Shown here: positions 37,991 through 50,417 of the stretch, piece by piece
Layout of the letters: every line of letters starts with the position of its first letter
Position numbering within the stretch: the stretch's first letter is position 1
Source of the DNA: Paramecium pentaurelia
Taxonomy: Eukaryota; Ciliophora; Oligohymenophorea; Peniculida; Parameciidae
Direction of reading: 5' to 3'
DNA length: 64,000 nt
Assembly (NCBI GenBank): GCA_905183005.1
Contig: CAJJDO010000009.1
Location: 423,891 to 487,890 of the forward strand
Made by a program: the position numbers and the translations under genes
Notes under the pieces: generated by a model
Told to the model about the DNA's origin: nothing
What the model saw: only the letters and a program-made list of their open reading frames with translations
Databases searched by the model: none

Positions 37991-39204
37991 TCAAAAGCAA
38001 CCTAATGGTGATTAGTATTATGCTCCCAATAATACTCTTATTCTCTATAAATTAATTTCTAATTTATATAAATGAATGCATATAAGAAAACATCCAATTA
38101 AAATTACTGCACACTATAACATATGCAATATAATATGGCAATATTTTTCAGTCATAAGGTTATATCCATACAAACACAAAATAGTTAGGATAGTTATTAT
38201 AAAACTAAATAGATAGGATAAATAAAATTGTAATTTGATAGCCCTACTCACATACCTAAATTTATAATTGTGATACATCAATTATGAAATAAAGAGCAGA
38301 AATATTAAAGCAATTCGCAAATATAATAAGTAATGAATACTTGATCCACCGATTTCAGGATACATATTTAATTATAATTATACAGCATCCCAAGTAATCA
38401 AGCCAATACAAAATATTAATTAAAGAATCTATATTATTATTTCTCTAAAGCCAAATTATAGAGTTAAAGGCTTTATCCTTTTCATTATGAATGATTGGTC
38501 TATTTCTTACTATATACAATTTTCTTTATTATAATTTATATTTTTACTATTATTTTAATATATAGGTTCTGATACACAAATTTAGTAAAATTACTAACAT
38601 AAGAAATTAACATGATTGCGTAATTCAAATGTATTTACAGAAAAACCAAAAATGTTTGGATCTACATTATATTATGATAATTTAATTCTTCTTCCATTTT
38701 TATTATTCGAACTTCCTATAGTTAACAATTCTTTATCAAAGCAATCATTCACATAATTAATATGGCATTTCAATTCTTCTTGCATTTCTATCAGTTTTTT
38801 GTTTTTATTTAAAGGCTATCCTAAAGGAATATTGATTCCTACTTCTCCCATTGGACAATATTTATTAAAAAATTAATTATATGCAAATGTAAAGATTAGA
38901 TAAACAGTTTGTTGATAAATCATATTAAATAAAATTACTTATTCATCTTAATTTTGATAGCTAATTATAGATATATTATAAAAGACAACGAAATTGTATT
39001 AAAATTATATCATTTAAATTATTACAAGTAAATAAAATTCTAAATCATTATTTGAAGAATTATAAACCTTATAAATTTATAGATAAACACAACCTCTTCA
39101 AAAGTTTTCTTTATATCCTTTATATCTATTTGAATCTATGTTTCAAATATATAATTATTTATATCATTTTTTATAATTAAAATGATAACAATTTCATTTT
39201 TCAT
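37991..39204 (-). CDS. Unrecognised multi-pass membrane protein
   Basis: Frame from ATG 39202-39204 to TGA 37991-37993, about 395 aa, with one 23-nt intron near 39084-39106. It begins with a short hydrophobic strand (EIVIILIIKND). Then come a soluble, Cys-containing, Asn/Gln-rich domain (CHINYVNDCFDKE; NFLCQQFYQICVSE) and a C-terminal block of about four membrane helices (IIIQILQLIFCIGLITW; YLRIALIFLLFISQ; YLSYLFSFIITILTILCLY; ILHMLQCAVILIGCFLICI). This layout, extracellular Cys domain then membrane helices, resembles some receptors, but I see no family signature. Bases upstream of 39204 contain a short ATG-started frame that might be an extra 5' exon, so the start is uncertain. Confidence 0.55.
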
Positions 39205-39648
39205 ATGTATTTTACACTTAATCTAAATTCTTAGAAGATAGCAATAATAATCTCAATCTTGTAAAGAATTTATATATCTTTAAACTTTAAAAAACGATCC
39301 TTTCATTCATAGTATATTTATTTAGCTATTATATTAATAATATTTTTACAATATATTTGACTTTTATTTGCTTAATAATTTTAGCATTTATGTCAAAGCT
39401 AAGAATACTATGATATCTGAATTTGATTAATTAAAATCTCTTTTATCATCAAAAACTTATTGACAAAGAAATTTAAAATTAAAAAGAATAATATATTTAG
39501 AATATTTACTATTTAATATACTATGTTTTGTATTTTATTATTATTAAAAAGAAATAATACAGGAAAGTAAGTGATTAAATAATTATTAAAGTTTATTTTA
39601 AATAAATAAAAAAAAATATTATTTATTATTTATTTTAATGATTATATT
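39205..39648. other. Intergenic, possible extra 5' exon
   Basis: AT-rich. A short minus-strand frame beginning MNERIVF near 39307 might belong to the downstream membrane protein gene but could not be joined in frame. No other signal. Confidence 0.4.
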
Positions 39649-41427
39649 TCAATGTCCCATAGATTATTATTCTGCTTCTAAAGCCCCATATTTTTTTAGT
39701 TCATCTGCTTATTTCTTTAATTCTTATATTTTTTTGGCTAAAGCTCTTCCTTTTCTGCACAATAATATTAAAATGACTAAAATAACAATCTATAATATAT
39801 AATATTAATATTACTGCAACAGAAACACATACTCCAATAATTATATAATTTGAATCTGATTCTAGTAAAGGTCCTGATGCTTAAATTACAAATTATTAAG
39901 TAATTTGACATTGTTCAAATAAATCTGTATTAGTGTGATTCTCACATTTGGAAGAATTAGCTTTAATAGTGTAATTTTATGTAGTTCCATATTAGAATCT
40001 ACAAATAATTACAGGATTATAATCATTGAATCTCCAAATGTGTAATGAACCTTTTGATAATCCAATATAATAAGATGTTTCAACATATTAAGTTTGAATG
40101 GTTTGATTCATTTCTATATATTCAAAACGAATAAGTTCATCTTCAAAAAAGGTTTTAACAAGATCAGTATTATTTTTCATAAAACCATTAAATATTGAAT
40201 GTCTAATAACTAAGTGTACATCTTCTCCAATAATGATAGCATAATCATCATCAATTTATATATCTCTAAATGAGAAATCATCAACATAAATTCTATTTAT
40301 GTAATATTCTTTAGTTGCTGGTAAAACAAAGATTTCCATCATATATTCAATATTATTAGGTGTTTCAGCAACAATTAAATAAGTGTTATCACTATGATCA
40401 AATGCTACACATCTTTAATAAGGGAGACTAAGTAATAATAAAACTTATTAATCAATTATATCAAATAGGTAGAGTCCTGTATGTTCATCTAAAATACTCA
40501 ATCGATTCTTAATTAATTTTAAAGAAATGATATTAATTGAAGTTTAATTCAAATCTTTAGAACTAATTCTTAAAAGATATTAAAGTTGATTATCTTTATA
40601 TTGGTACAAATCTACTCCTGCATTTCCATTGGCTATAGCAAGATATTGTTCAAAAACACTTATTTTATTTAAATCTTTAGATTATTAAATCACTGGCTCA
40701 ACTGTAAGAATAGGTTATTCTATTTCAGAATTTTTGTCTAACCAGATACCACCATAATTGGATAATATTAGACATTTCTCTTGATTAGTATTAAAACAAG
40801 CAAAATAAGCATTTGTATAGTTGATTTATTATGGATATTGTGTTTTAAGAGAATAAGAAGAATTCTTAATTTCTACTTTCCATTATGGTTATTAAGTTTA
40901 ATTATATTTTAATATAGCTTATCTCAATTCTAATTCATCAGTCAATAGAAATATCCTATATAAATGAGGAATAATTTACTTTTCAAATTAAGGTAATGAT
41001 AATATATCTGTGTAATAAATGTCTAAGGTATTATCTAATAAATTGACACTGAGTATTTCATTCAATTTGGGATGTTTTGGTAATCCAACACAATCTAATG
41101 ATAGCTGCCCATATCCTACCATTATCTAATTATTGTTCATCTAGATACTAATTATCTAAACTAAGGAATGGAGTTTCTATTTGCTTTCCTAGAGTATCGC
41201 CATCATTTCGAAATACATCAATATCATAAATTGAAGGATTACTAATATAATTTGAATTAAAAATGAAACCTTAACAATTTAACATGAGCTTCTAATGTAG
41301 GAAATTTAAATGACAATAGTTCTTCATTAAATGAATATGTGTAATTTGGATGATTACGAATACGATTAGTTTATAAGGTATTTCCAATAAGAAAAGAAGC
41401 AATTATGCTGATATAAATTAAATACAT
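39649..41427 (-). CDS. Type I membrane protein, paralogue A of a tandem pair
   Basis: About 570 aa, ATG 41425-41427 to TGA 39649-39651. N-terminal signal peptide MYLIYISIIASFLIGNTLQ, then a long extracellular beta-rich region (FSFRDIQIDDDYAIIIGEDV; FEDELIRFEYIEMNQTIQT; LSKGSLHIWRF), a single membrane helix IIIGVCVSVAVILILYI split by a mini-intron near 39790-39830, and a short basic cytoplasmic tail (RKGRALAKKIQELKKQADEL) ending in EAEQQSMGH. Other introns lie near 41250 and 41100. The whole protein aligns by eye with the gene at 42653-44443, including the tail. The repeated beta strands suggest a propeller-like ectodomain, but no named family is evident. Confidence 0.75.
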
Positions 41428-41472
41428 TAATTTTTATTTATTAATGAGAAATATTCTAAAATATAAGTTAAT

Positions 41473-41691
41473 TCATTCTAGCTTTTTTTGTGATTCCATT
41501 TATACTTTGGCAGCCATTAAAAGACAGAATCGAAATTAATCCATATATTTGACACATTCCTTATAATTATTTGTAAGTGAATGTTTTTATAAACAAGTAG
41601 TGTATGTATTCATATGATTTTGACAAGTCATTTCATCAGCTGCATCTGCTGCTAGTTTTTCAGAAGGTGTTGATAATAATTTCTTATCCAT
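41473..41691 (-). CDS. Twin CX9C (CHCH) mitochondrial-type small protein
   Basis: 72-aa intronless frame, ATG 41689-41691 to TGA 41473-41475. It contains two helices each with a Cys-X9-Cys pair: CQNHMNTYTTC and CVKYMDQFRFC. Twin CX9C proteins are imported into the mitochondrial intermembrane space by Mia40 and serve in respiratory-complex assembly or cristae organisation (COX17/CMC/CHCHD type). The N-terminus MDKKLLSTPSEKLAADAADE has no membrane segment. Length and spacing are right for the family; the specific member cannot be told. It lies 45 bases from one neighbour and 49 from the other. Confidence 0.85.
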
Positions 41692-41740
41692 AAATTATTA
41701 TTAAAAATAATAATAATCATTATAATTTTTATTATATTTT

Positions 41741-42625
41741 TCATTTCTTACGATTCTCCAATTTCCAATCTTCCCAAGATCCATCATATAAGATTTATCT
41801 AAATTTTATAAATTTAACTTACTATTTAGTTTTCAAAATTTCTTAAGCTATTGTTGCTATACAAGCTAATTTAGCAGTTTAACAAGTATTTATAATTCTT
41901 GTTTTATTCAAATCTATTCCATTTTTTTCATAAACTAATTTTAAATCTTCATCAGATTTCATTGTTTTATCTTCATTCAAATATTCTGTAAATTCTATAT
42001 TAATAGATCCAGGTATTGATCCTTTTTTAAAACGAGTACTATCTCTAGTATCAACAATTGCCCATTCATCTCCTTTTGGATCTTTTGTATGTTTTAACTA
42101 AGAAATTCTAGAAACTTCAGAAGTACTCATGATTCTACCTTAAAATCTTGGTTGATCCTCTATATTTATGAAATAATTATATACAAATATTGTGATCCTA
42201 AAATTCAGCTGATTAATGATTCTACCATTTTGAATATCCTCCATCTAAAACAAATACTTTTTTGAATCCAAAATATCTAAATGTGAACCAAGCTCTGGCT
42301 GCAAAGTGAATATGTTCATCAAAGAATATAATTGGAGTTTGTAAATCAAATTAATTTTCTTTGACAAAGTGATCAAACAATTATTATTATGGTAATAATC
42401 TTGCTGCTGGTTTCAATTAAGCAGTGATGTCACACAAATTAACAACAGATTGGTTACTTAATATTAACAAATGATATATATATACGCACACAACTTCTAA
42501 GACATCTCTATATTGCCTTCTTTGGTTAGAGGTTACTCTGTCATGATGACATTAGCCACTCTGATTTTTGCTTATTATTTTAGCAAATATCCAAGAAATG
42601 GTGCTGAAATCAAGGATCCACGCAT
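41741..42625 (-). CDS. Two-domain rhodanese (3-mercaptopyruvate sulfurtransferase-like)
   Basis: Sulfur-transfer enzyme, about 260 aa, ATG 42623-42625 to TGA 41741-41743, with mini-introns near 42470-42504 (35 nt), 42172-42196 (25 nt) and 41796-41819 (24 nt). The N-terminal non-catalytic rhodanese domain has LISAPFLGYLLKQQAKIRVA and RAWFTFRYFGFKKVFVLDGG. The catalytic domain has WAIVDTRDSTRFKKGSIPGS and the Cys-bearing active-site loop IINTCQTAKLACIATIA, ending in the family tail ILYDGSWEDW. The catalytic Cys is present; the following loop (QTAKL) differs from the usual CGSGVTA form, so donor preference is open. Ciliate sulfurtransferases of this type may be cytosolic or mitochondrial; no targeting peptide is clear. 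Confidence 0.85.
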
Positions 42626-42652
42626 AATTAAAATTAACAATTTTAGAGAATA

Positions 42653-44443
42653 TCATATTTGATTTTATTCCTATTCTGGTAATTGTCCATATCTCTTCAT
42701 TTCTTTTAACTAATATCTATTTTCTTCTAATTCTCTTAATAATCTTTTCCAACGAACACATACACAAATACATATAATGCATAAAACAATCTATTTTTAT
42801 CATATTTAATAATACGCCTGAAAATATTAGAATAAAAACTAAAATTGTAAAGGTGTCTGAATAGAATAATGGTCCAGAAACTAAGATATTAATTTTCTAT
42901 TCTGCTTAACATTATTAATAAAGACTCTCTCTCTTATTCTTTTCATCACAAGATGTTGAATTTAATTTAACTATTATTTCATGTTCTGATCTTTCATCAA
43001 AACTACATAATAAAAAGGCATGATAATCCATAAATTTCCATACATGTATAGCTTAACGAGATAATCCTACATAATAAAATGTTTCTTTAAATCTTAATTC
43101 TGCAGGTTCACTTGATTTACTATATAATTCAAAACGAACCAATTAATTTTCAAAGAATGTTTTCACTAATTCTTTATTGTATTTTACAAATCCATTATAA
43201 ATTGAATGTTTAATTATCAAATGTGCTTCTTCTCCAATTAAAAATGCATAATTTGGATTTATTTACAAATCTCTATATGTAAAATCATCAACTAAAACTC
43301 TATTCACAAAATAAGAGTGATCTCTCAAATCTATGAATATTTCCAAAATATATTCAATATTACTTGGAGTCTAAGCAACAACAAGTATAGTATTCTCATA
43401 TACTTCAAATGCTACACTTCTAGTTATATGTATATCCATTATTTGAATAGGCATTCTTATTTTAGAAATATTGAAAATAAATAATCCTTAAGTATCATCT
43501 AAACAAAATAATTTATCATCCACAATTTTCACTCCAATAATATTAATAGTAACATTAAATTATTACTTTGAGATTGTTAATAAATGTATAATACTTCTTT
43601 TATATATATCTTAATCTTCTTATTCATATGTATATAAATCTACACCATCCTCACCTACTGCTACTGCTAAATATTCTCCAAAAGTAGAAACTTTATGAAC
43701 AATCTTTCTTTGTATAATTCTTTATTCAGGATATGGTTCAATTGGTAAATCATTAGAATCGAAATCTGAAAATTTGGAAACCCAAAACCCTCCAAAAGGA
43801 GTTATGATTAAACAACTTAAATGTTTCTAAAAAATATAAACTAATATTTTACTTTTGGACAACTGAATAAAGCGTTGGCTATGATTGTTGAATTTGGTAA
43901 TTTAAGTTACTTTTTCAAATCAAAGACACTCTATGATTCTTAGGCAATCCATCCAGAATCACTGCAACGTAGTTTAACCTATATCAATTATAATTCTTGT
44001 GTCATTAAAAATAAATTGGAATACTCTGAAAGTGTCACCATATCTGTATAATAAGAATCTTCAGTGGCATCTTTAATTTTATATTGTAAAATCTCTTTTA
44101 ATTAAGGATGTTTAGGAAAACCTACACATTCTAAAATTAGAATTAATTCATTACGATTTTTCACTTCTAATGATTCAACATCTTTATTATCCAAAGAAAG
44201 ATAGGGAGTCTAGATAGGTTCATCAGATTCGGATTCATCAAATACATCAACATCGTATGCATTAGTTAAACTATGATTATTTTAAGATATCTACTTAAGT
44301 ACATATACTGTTTGTTTTTTATGAGCCATTCTGATAATGTCTTCTTCAATTTCATGATTCATTGTATAGGATTCTTTTGTCCTGATTCTGGTTGATTATA
44401 AACTTATCTTAATGAAAATCAAGAATATCACTTAATAACTCAT
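42653..44443 (-). CDS. Type I membrane protein, paralogue B of a tandem pair
   Basis: ATG 44441-44443 to TGA 42653-42655, about 570 aa. Signal peptide MSYQVIFLIFIKISLQ; the next residues STRIRTKESYTMNHEIEED match the same place in paralogue A (TNRIRNHPNYTYSFNEEL). Shared blocks include AYDVDVFDESESDEPIQTPY with LSLDN (A: YDIDVFRNDGD, then TPFLSLDN) and VGFPKHPQLKEILQ (A: VGLPKHPKLNEILS). Near the C-terminus are a membrane helix IVLCIICICVCV and a basic tail RWKRLLRELEENRYQLKEMK ending in EQEQNQI. Several mini-introns are needed. Only 27 bases separate its stop from the start of the rhodanese gene. The two paralogues flank the CX9C and rhodanese genes, so the duplication is old or rearranged. 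Confidence 0.75.
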
Positions 44444-44571
44444 TTGTATAAATGTATTTTAATATTATAGAATAATTAGTTATTATTTGATTGAGTCAAT
44501 TATATTAGTTATATATATCTTAAATGATAATACTTAAGAATAAAATGTATATATATATTATGTAAAATATA

Positions 44572-46408
44572 TCATTGGTTATATACAACCACTCTAATTT
44601 TGGATTGTGGAATAGGAATTGTTTAATTTCCACTTATATCCAAGGTTAATTATTTGAGTTTTTTAATATCTTAGGCCGAATTAATAATATTCCTTTAAGC
44701 TTAATCAGATAATGTACATTTCTTAAGATTAAGTACCAATAATTACAGATGTTAATACTCAACTAAACTTGACATCATTTTATCAATTAAATCATCTGGT
44801 ATAGTTTAAGGAGATACATTAATATGCAATTGTATCACAAATTCTCTTTTAATCCTTTCCAAATTAAATAGAAACATTTATTGGACAATATATTTATCAA
44901 TTGTTAAATGTACAATATATTTTTTATCTATATTTTTCTCTTTAAATTATTTATCCATATCTTCTAATTACTATTGAGATATGGATATTATCTAATCATT
45001 AATAGATAAATAATACCTATAATCGTTCTATTGATTTAATTGGTTTAAATTAGATTAAATTCATAGGCATTAATTGTTAAGCAGGTATAATAATATCATT
45101 AATAGAAGATCGATCATTTTGATTTCGTTATAGCATATTCTTAAGTAAAAAAGCTAATTTTTCCCTAGTTATATTATATTTATACCCATGTTTTTATTGT
45201 ACTAATTTTATTTTATTATCAATAGCTTCACTCCATATTAAATCTATTGGTAATGTGAGTGATGCCATTGAAAGAATAACAATTCCAATTTACCATACAT
45301 CTGTTTTAATATAAGAATTCAAATTATTTTTAATAGTATAACCACCAGCAGATCCACATAATTCTGGTGGATTCAATGCCTTATATGTATTAGTATCAGT
45401 ATCATTTTTTAATCTATATTTTTTTTTGTATGTATATAATGGTGAAAATCCTCCTACTTTAAATCCTAATTTTTCATCATAATAGAAATTGGTCACAGAA
45501 AATTATTTCTAAAATATTTACAAAAATTGCAAATATTATGCTACATTTATCAATGTTATAAGAGCCTCTGAAATAGTTTCTAATTTAAAATGATCCTATT
45601 TCTCTTATCTCTTTTATATTAATTTATTTATTGGTTATTATGCATAATCTTCTATTGCATATATAATATCATAAGATGAGTCTAATCCTATTTCTAATGC
45701 ATTATAAATTGTCTTTTTTTGTTTCCTCTAAAAGAATTGCTTCTTCTTTATTATTTATCCTATCTCATAACATTTCACTATGTAAGTATTATCAGTAATT
45801 AATAATTATGCCCTTTTGTAATTTTCATACTCTTTTTTTGCTGCATCATTTGAAGGCATCAAGAATTAATGTACAACTTTATCTTATTATTCACCCTTTA
45901 CAAGAAATACCTTATTGAATTTACCCTTCTTTATAACAGATTTTTTTATGTGGATTTAATAAAATGCATCTTTATTTATGCTCAAGAATCTTAATTATTG
46001 ACTCCTCTTAGGATCATATGTATTATACACAAAATAATTTATTGCTTCATATTTATATGGTGGATTCCTTATATTTAGAACAATTTTTTGTACTTGTTGA
46101 TCCCTGATAAATAGTTTTAAATAGACTCTTTGTTTTCCAATAATTCTTCTCTACTCTCATTATTCTAAAACAATGAAATAAAAAATGATTTCTCAGGAAA
46201 TTATGGTAACTATAAACAAAAATACAAATTCTCTTTTTACATGTGAATTATAATTGTCATTTGATAAATTTCTATGCATTTGATTCAAATCTTAAAATCG
46301 TACACGTACATCACGATAACAACTATTTTAATTGTTTGTAATTCTCAATTTATAATACCATTTATTCTCAAATCCATCAATATCAATAATGTTAAGCTAA
46401 TATTACAT
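44572..46408 (-). CDS. PX domain / degenerate protein kinase / leucine-rich protein
   Basis: ATG 46406-46408 to TGA 44572-44574. The N-terminal PX-type phosphoinositide-binding domain reads QLNIIDIDGFENKWYYKLRI, then, across a ~29-nt intron, LPQFPEKSFFISLFQ and REELLENKESIQNYL, the usual end of a PX fold. A kinase-like domain follows: INKDAFYQIHIKKSVIKKGK; KVFLVKG; ENYKRAQLLITDNTYIVKC; C-lobe YIKTDVWQIGIVILSMASL and NDRSSINDII. Where HRD should be is QFSVTNFYY, and the DFG position reads VGGF, so the catalytic Asp and metal-binding Asp are missing: a pseudokinase. After a 25-nt intron the C-terminus has a Gln-rich helix and a leucine-rich segment LQLLVLNLKKCTLSDQAQR and LKQLTLDISGN. Likely a membrane-associated scaffold; its partners are unknown. 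Confidence 0.7.
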
Positions 46409-46944
46409 TTTTATTATAATAAATCAATTTTAATCAAATACTATTTTCTAAAATACAATTTAATTCCTCCCTTTCTTAATTTTATGTTAACATTAAATAT
46501 TTATATTTCATATGAAATCTAAATTTTTATTTTTCTTCTTTTAAATTTTATTCATTCATTATTCCTATTATTCAATTACAATTATAGATTTTAATGATTT
46601 CTATAAATTCTTTTTTATTATTATTAATTTTATTCTATAGCTTAAGTTATTTAACATACCCTTTTGTGTATTAATAAGAAATTATATAATTATTATTTAT
46701 GAATTTCATAATAATGCTCTCAATTTTTATTTTTTAAAATATAAGTATTTAAAACATAGACTAGAATATTGGATAAATGTTATTAATTGTTAAAATATAA
46801 AAGTTAAGATATAAATATTAATTGATATTATTATTAACCCTGATGCATAAATTTGATACAATTTAAGGAAAACTATTCTATACAGTGTATATGATGCATC
46901 AATAAAGATAGATTGACACAAAATAAAAAGGGAAATTGAAAGGT
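46409..46944. other. Intergenic, nothing recognised
   Basis: About 535 very AT-rich bases between divergent starts. A plus-strand frame here is hydrophobic and antisense to the PX exon, so it was not called. No structured element seen. Confidence 0.5.
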
Positions 46945-47187
46945 ATGCAAGTGTATGTATGTAGAATCTTAGACCTGATCATTTAAAAGCACCCCTCGTT
47001 AAATAAAATTGAAACTGATAACACTGTATTAGCTAGACGTAGTTTGCTTGATCTTGCAGATGCAGAAGAGAATGATAAAGATTGTTAAAAAGTAGAAAAG
47101 AAAAGACCTATTGCAATTAGACCAATTTTAACTAATAGTAAATTTAAATCAAGTCGATCTTTGATGTCATCTCCTTAACGTAAATGA
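46945..47187 (+). CDS. Small basic 80-aa protein
   Basis: ATG 46945 to TGA 47185-47187, intronless in this model. The C-terminal 60 residues look convincingly coding, with balanced codon use and regular composition: TVLARRSLLDLADAEENDKD, KKRPIAIRPILTNSKFKSS, ending RSLMSSPQRK. The first ~20 codons (MQVYVCRILDLII) are less typical; they may instead be intron, with the true start in an exon near 46891 that I could not join in frame. No known domain. The Arg/Ser-rich end could be a phosphorylation target, but that is only a composition remark. Confidence 0.45.
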
Positions 47188-48230
47188 ATGTAAATAAATA
47201 TGTATCATTGCCAATTATTTAAGTTTTTTATTTTCTGGTTTCATTTATTATTATAATAACCAAATTGTTTATTTATTTTATTCCCCTTCTTATTATCTAA
47301 TAGTATTTTAAGTGTATTTAAATATTTATATAAGTAAATAAGATTAATAGTATTAATAATAATCTTATATTCTGCAACCACTGGGAACCATCTCATAAAT
47401 TAAAAGAATATGAGTGAAATATTTATATTTCCAAAATTTTTCTGTATTCTATTTATTTCTTGTTATCAAAAGTCTTATGGAATCAAATAATTGTATTTTA
47501 GTTGTATCTTTATTATAAGTTACAAGTGAATATAACTATTTCATATTTCTGATTAAACAATACCAGATTTCTTTGGTGCTGATTGAAAATTTTACACTTT
47601 TGATTGTAATCTTTTTGAGCACAGTTATTTATTGACGGATCATTTATAAAGGAAAACATAGGAAATAAATCCTAAATTAATTAAGTTGATTTTTTGTTAA
47701 CAAAGTTAATTCATTTACAAACTTCATTTGTATATTATTCAATAAATGAGACTACCTTTAAAAATACTATTAAGATTAGATAAATTTGAGGTTATTAAAC
47801 ATTTATCTCATATAAAAAGGCAGGGCATTCTATTAAATGTTATACCATTAACTGATTAAGTTTATTAATCAATATAGCAGAATTTCTATAATTCTTAATT
47901 CTTTTCATAAGTGGATATTCTTTAACAAATAATATGACCATCATCATAACAAATATCTAAGATAGTAAATTTCCAATTTCAGTTTAACATAATCCATCAA
48001 TACTAAACAAAATATTGGTGTCTTCTTAAAGTTATTAAAATGGAAGAATTAATGTCCATGATTTCAAAATGCAATTAAACTATTTTTAATCAATTTTTAT
48101 ATACAGAAAATATTAAAAAAATATTTAAAAATAAATAAATAATGCTAAAAATCTTGATTATGGATATTTTATTGAAAAATGATTTTTAGGTTTATTAAAA
48201 ACTCTAATAATAACAACTTAAAGTTTATAT
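47188..48230. pseudogene. 1-kb gap, possible decayed gene near 47.75-48.05 kb
   Basis: No intact gene. Around 47750-48050 both strands hold broken stretches of near-coding composition. A plus frame begins at 47748 (MRLPLKILLRLDKFEVIKHL) and stops after 61 codons. Minus-strand fragments such as DGLCQTEIGNLLSQ and SVNGITFNRMPCLF are interrupted by TGA. This may be a gene relic or chance. The remainder is plain AT-rich spacer. Confidence 0.3.
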
Positions 48231-50092
48231 TCATTATATTGATAATTTTCTCATAAATTTACCAAAGTTATTTAATATATCTGAATTTTCTTCAATTACT
48301 CTACTCACTAAACCTATAAAAATATCATATCTAATTTAAGCTTATTTTTTTGGGGGTTGAAATGATTTTGTTGAATAACTTGAGAATTTTTTTGTATGTA
48401 TCTTAAATCCCAAACCTTTGTAATTATCATTATGAAAAGATGGAACCTATTTTGGAGTGAAATTTAAAGATTCAATCCTATCTAGACTTGATTTTTATTT
48501 TATCAATAAATATTAAGTTTATCTTTTATTAAATTGTTCTTTGGTAATTTTAGATGAAACTTATGTCTAATCAGTTTCTATATAATTTATCAATGGTTCT
48601 AAATATCTTCCATTGCCAATGCCCCCAAAAACTGCAATTTTGGAACTTAATAATACAGATGTGTGGGCACATCTTGGAAGATTATTACCTTCCATTTACA
48701 CTTCTTACCACAGACTCAAATGAGGATAGAAAATATAACATTAATTTGATTCTAAAGATCCATTAATTAAATCATCTCTTTATCCACCTAAAATGATTAT
48801 TCCTTAAATTTTCTTAATGTACTCCATAGTATGATTATGACAAGGCAGTGGAGGTTTGCCTCCTGCTTAAATAGTTTCCCAAGCTATGGCAGTTGTAGTA
48901 TTAGGATAAAATAAAAGTTTCTTAATGAAATTAGTAGAGTTTCCTGTTTAGTCTTTTCCTCCAAAGGAATATATTATTTCTGCTGGGATTAGATCAGTTG
49001 TATTATCATTAAATTTGATTGATTATGATATATTGATTATAGAATGACAACATATTGGTGATGATTTGACATCCCATTATTTCCAAATCATCTTTTCTAT
49101 ATTGTATAAAGCTGTATCACTTAATACTTATTCATTGCTATTAATTCCACCATAAATTAACATCCATTTCCATCCATAGACACATGCTTTATGATGTCTA
49201 CGTGGTTCTATATAATCTCCTTATGTATTTATTTTCTCCCAAAATTTAGTAGTTATATTATAATCATAAATTGTATTAAAACATTCTCTAATCTTTAATT
49301 TTACATTAAATTTGCAAGCTCCTCCAAATAATATGAAATGGTTTCTCAATGATATAAATGTATGAGCAGCTCTACCATTTTTTGGCTTTTCACCAAAACC
49401 TTCAACCATATACCATTCCTATTATCCTAATTACATGATATTTTTACTTAAATCATACCGAAGCATTTCATCTCTTATTCCATCACCTGCTATACCACCA
49501 TATAAATATAATGAGTCTCCATAAAATATCATGGTTCCACTTTCAGTAAATGATGGTCTAAAAGTTTTAACACACCTATAAAATTCTTAGACATCACAAT
49601 AAAATGTTAATTAAGAAGGATGATCAATTTCTGCTTCAAATGTAGGTAATTCTAAATTAGGCATTTAATAAACTATTTTTATTACATAATAAATACCTTT
49701 TGCTCCTTCCTTTAAGTTTACAAGTTTTTTAGGTGAATGATCTCTTCTTTTTTATTTTTATACAATACGAATTTTTTATTTTTTTTAATTCCCATTTATT
49801 AGAGCATTACCAATAGCTTCTTAATGTCTTTCAGTCAATTAAGATATAATTTAATCACGTTGTGCTTTATTGTGAGTTAGTTATAGCGTTAATCTAGCTC
49901 GAGGAGATGGAATTCTCTAAATTGAGTTTGAAAATGCTTTTCTAAACCTACTTTTTTATCGTACGCTTTTGCCATTTCTGTAAATGTTTTAAACAATGTA
50001 CTCTAAGTCACAGGAGTTGTAAGTAATGTACGTTCTGATTATAGAATTTCAATCTGTGGACTAGAACCTTAAGATGAAGATCTAAAATGCAT
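48231..50092 (-). CDS. Kelch-repeat protein
   Basis: About 600 aa, ATG 50090-50092 to TGA 48231-48233. The N-terminal ~150 residues are low-complexity and basic (MHFRSSSQGSSPQIEIL; ITRK-like basic runs near 49780). Introns near 49919-49953 and 49675-49698 restore frame. The body carries Kelch blades: IFYGDSLYLYGGIAGDG; GRAAHTFISLRNHFILFGG; RRHHKACVYGWKWMLIYGG; AEIIYSFGGKDQTGN; CHNHTMEYIKKIQGIIILGG; PRCAHTSVLLSSKIAVFGG. Each has the paired Gly and spaced aromatic residues of a beta propeller. The C-terminus is a basic/Ser-rich tail and a helix (IRYDIFIGLVSRVIEE). Kelch propellers bind proteins; no BTB or catalytic partner domain is present, so the role is open. Confidence 0.88.
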
Positions 50093-50417
50093 AAATTAAT
50101 TATATCAATTATGTATTCAATAAATAAGAATGTTCAATAAAGTTTGTTCGATATAATTCCATTATTTAATACTATTTCAATAAGAAATTCAATTTAATAT
50201 TATCAAATGATATGAATTTACCTTTATTATACCAATCATTAAATCTATAACCATCTATGTTGTATTAAAATAAAAGATTCACTTTTATAACACTTATTCG
50301 TTATTTTATAAGCTAATTATTATTTAATTTTAAATTTTTGGATTGGTTGGTTGAATATTTATAATGTTTTAGTCTTCTCTAATGAAATAGAAATTAATTG
50401 AAAGTTATAAGAAATAA
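50093..50417. promoter_or_regulatory. Divergent promoter region
   Basis: 325 AT-rich bases between the kelch gene start and the phosphatase gene start. Presumably holds both promoters; no specific element recognised. Confidence 0.4.
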
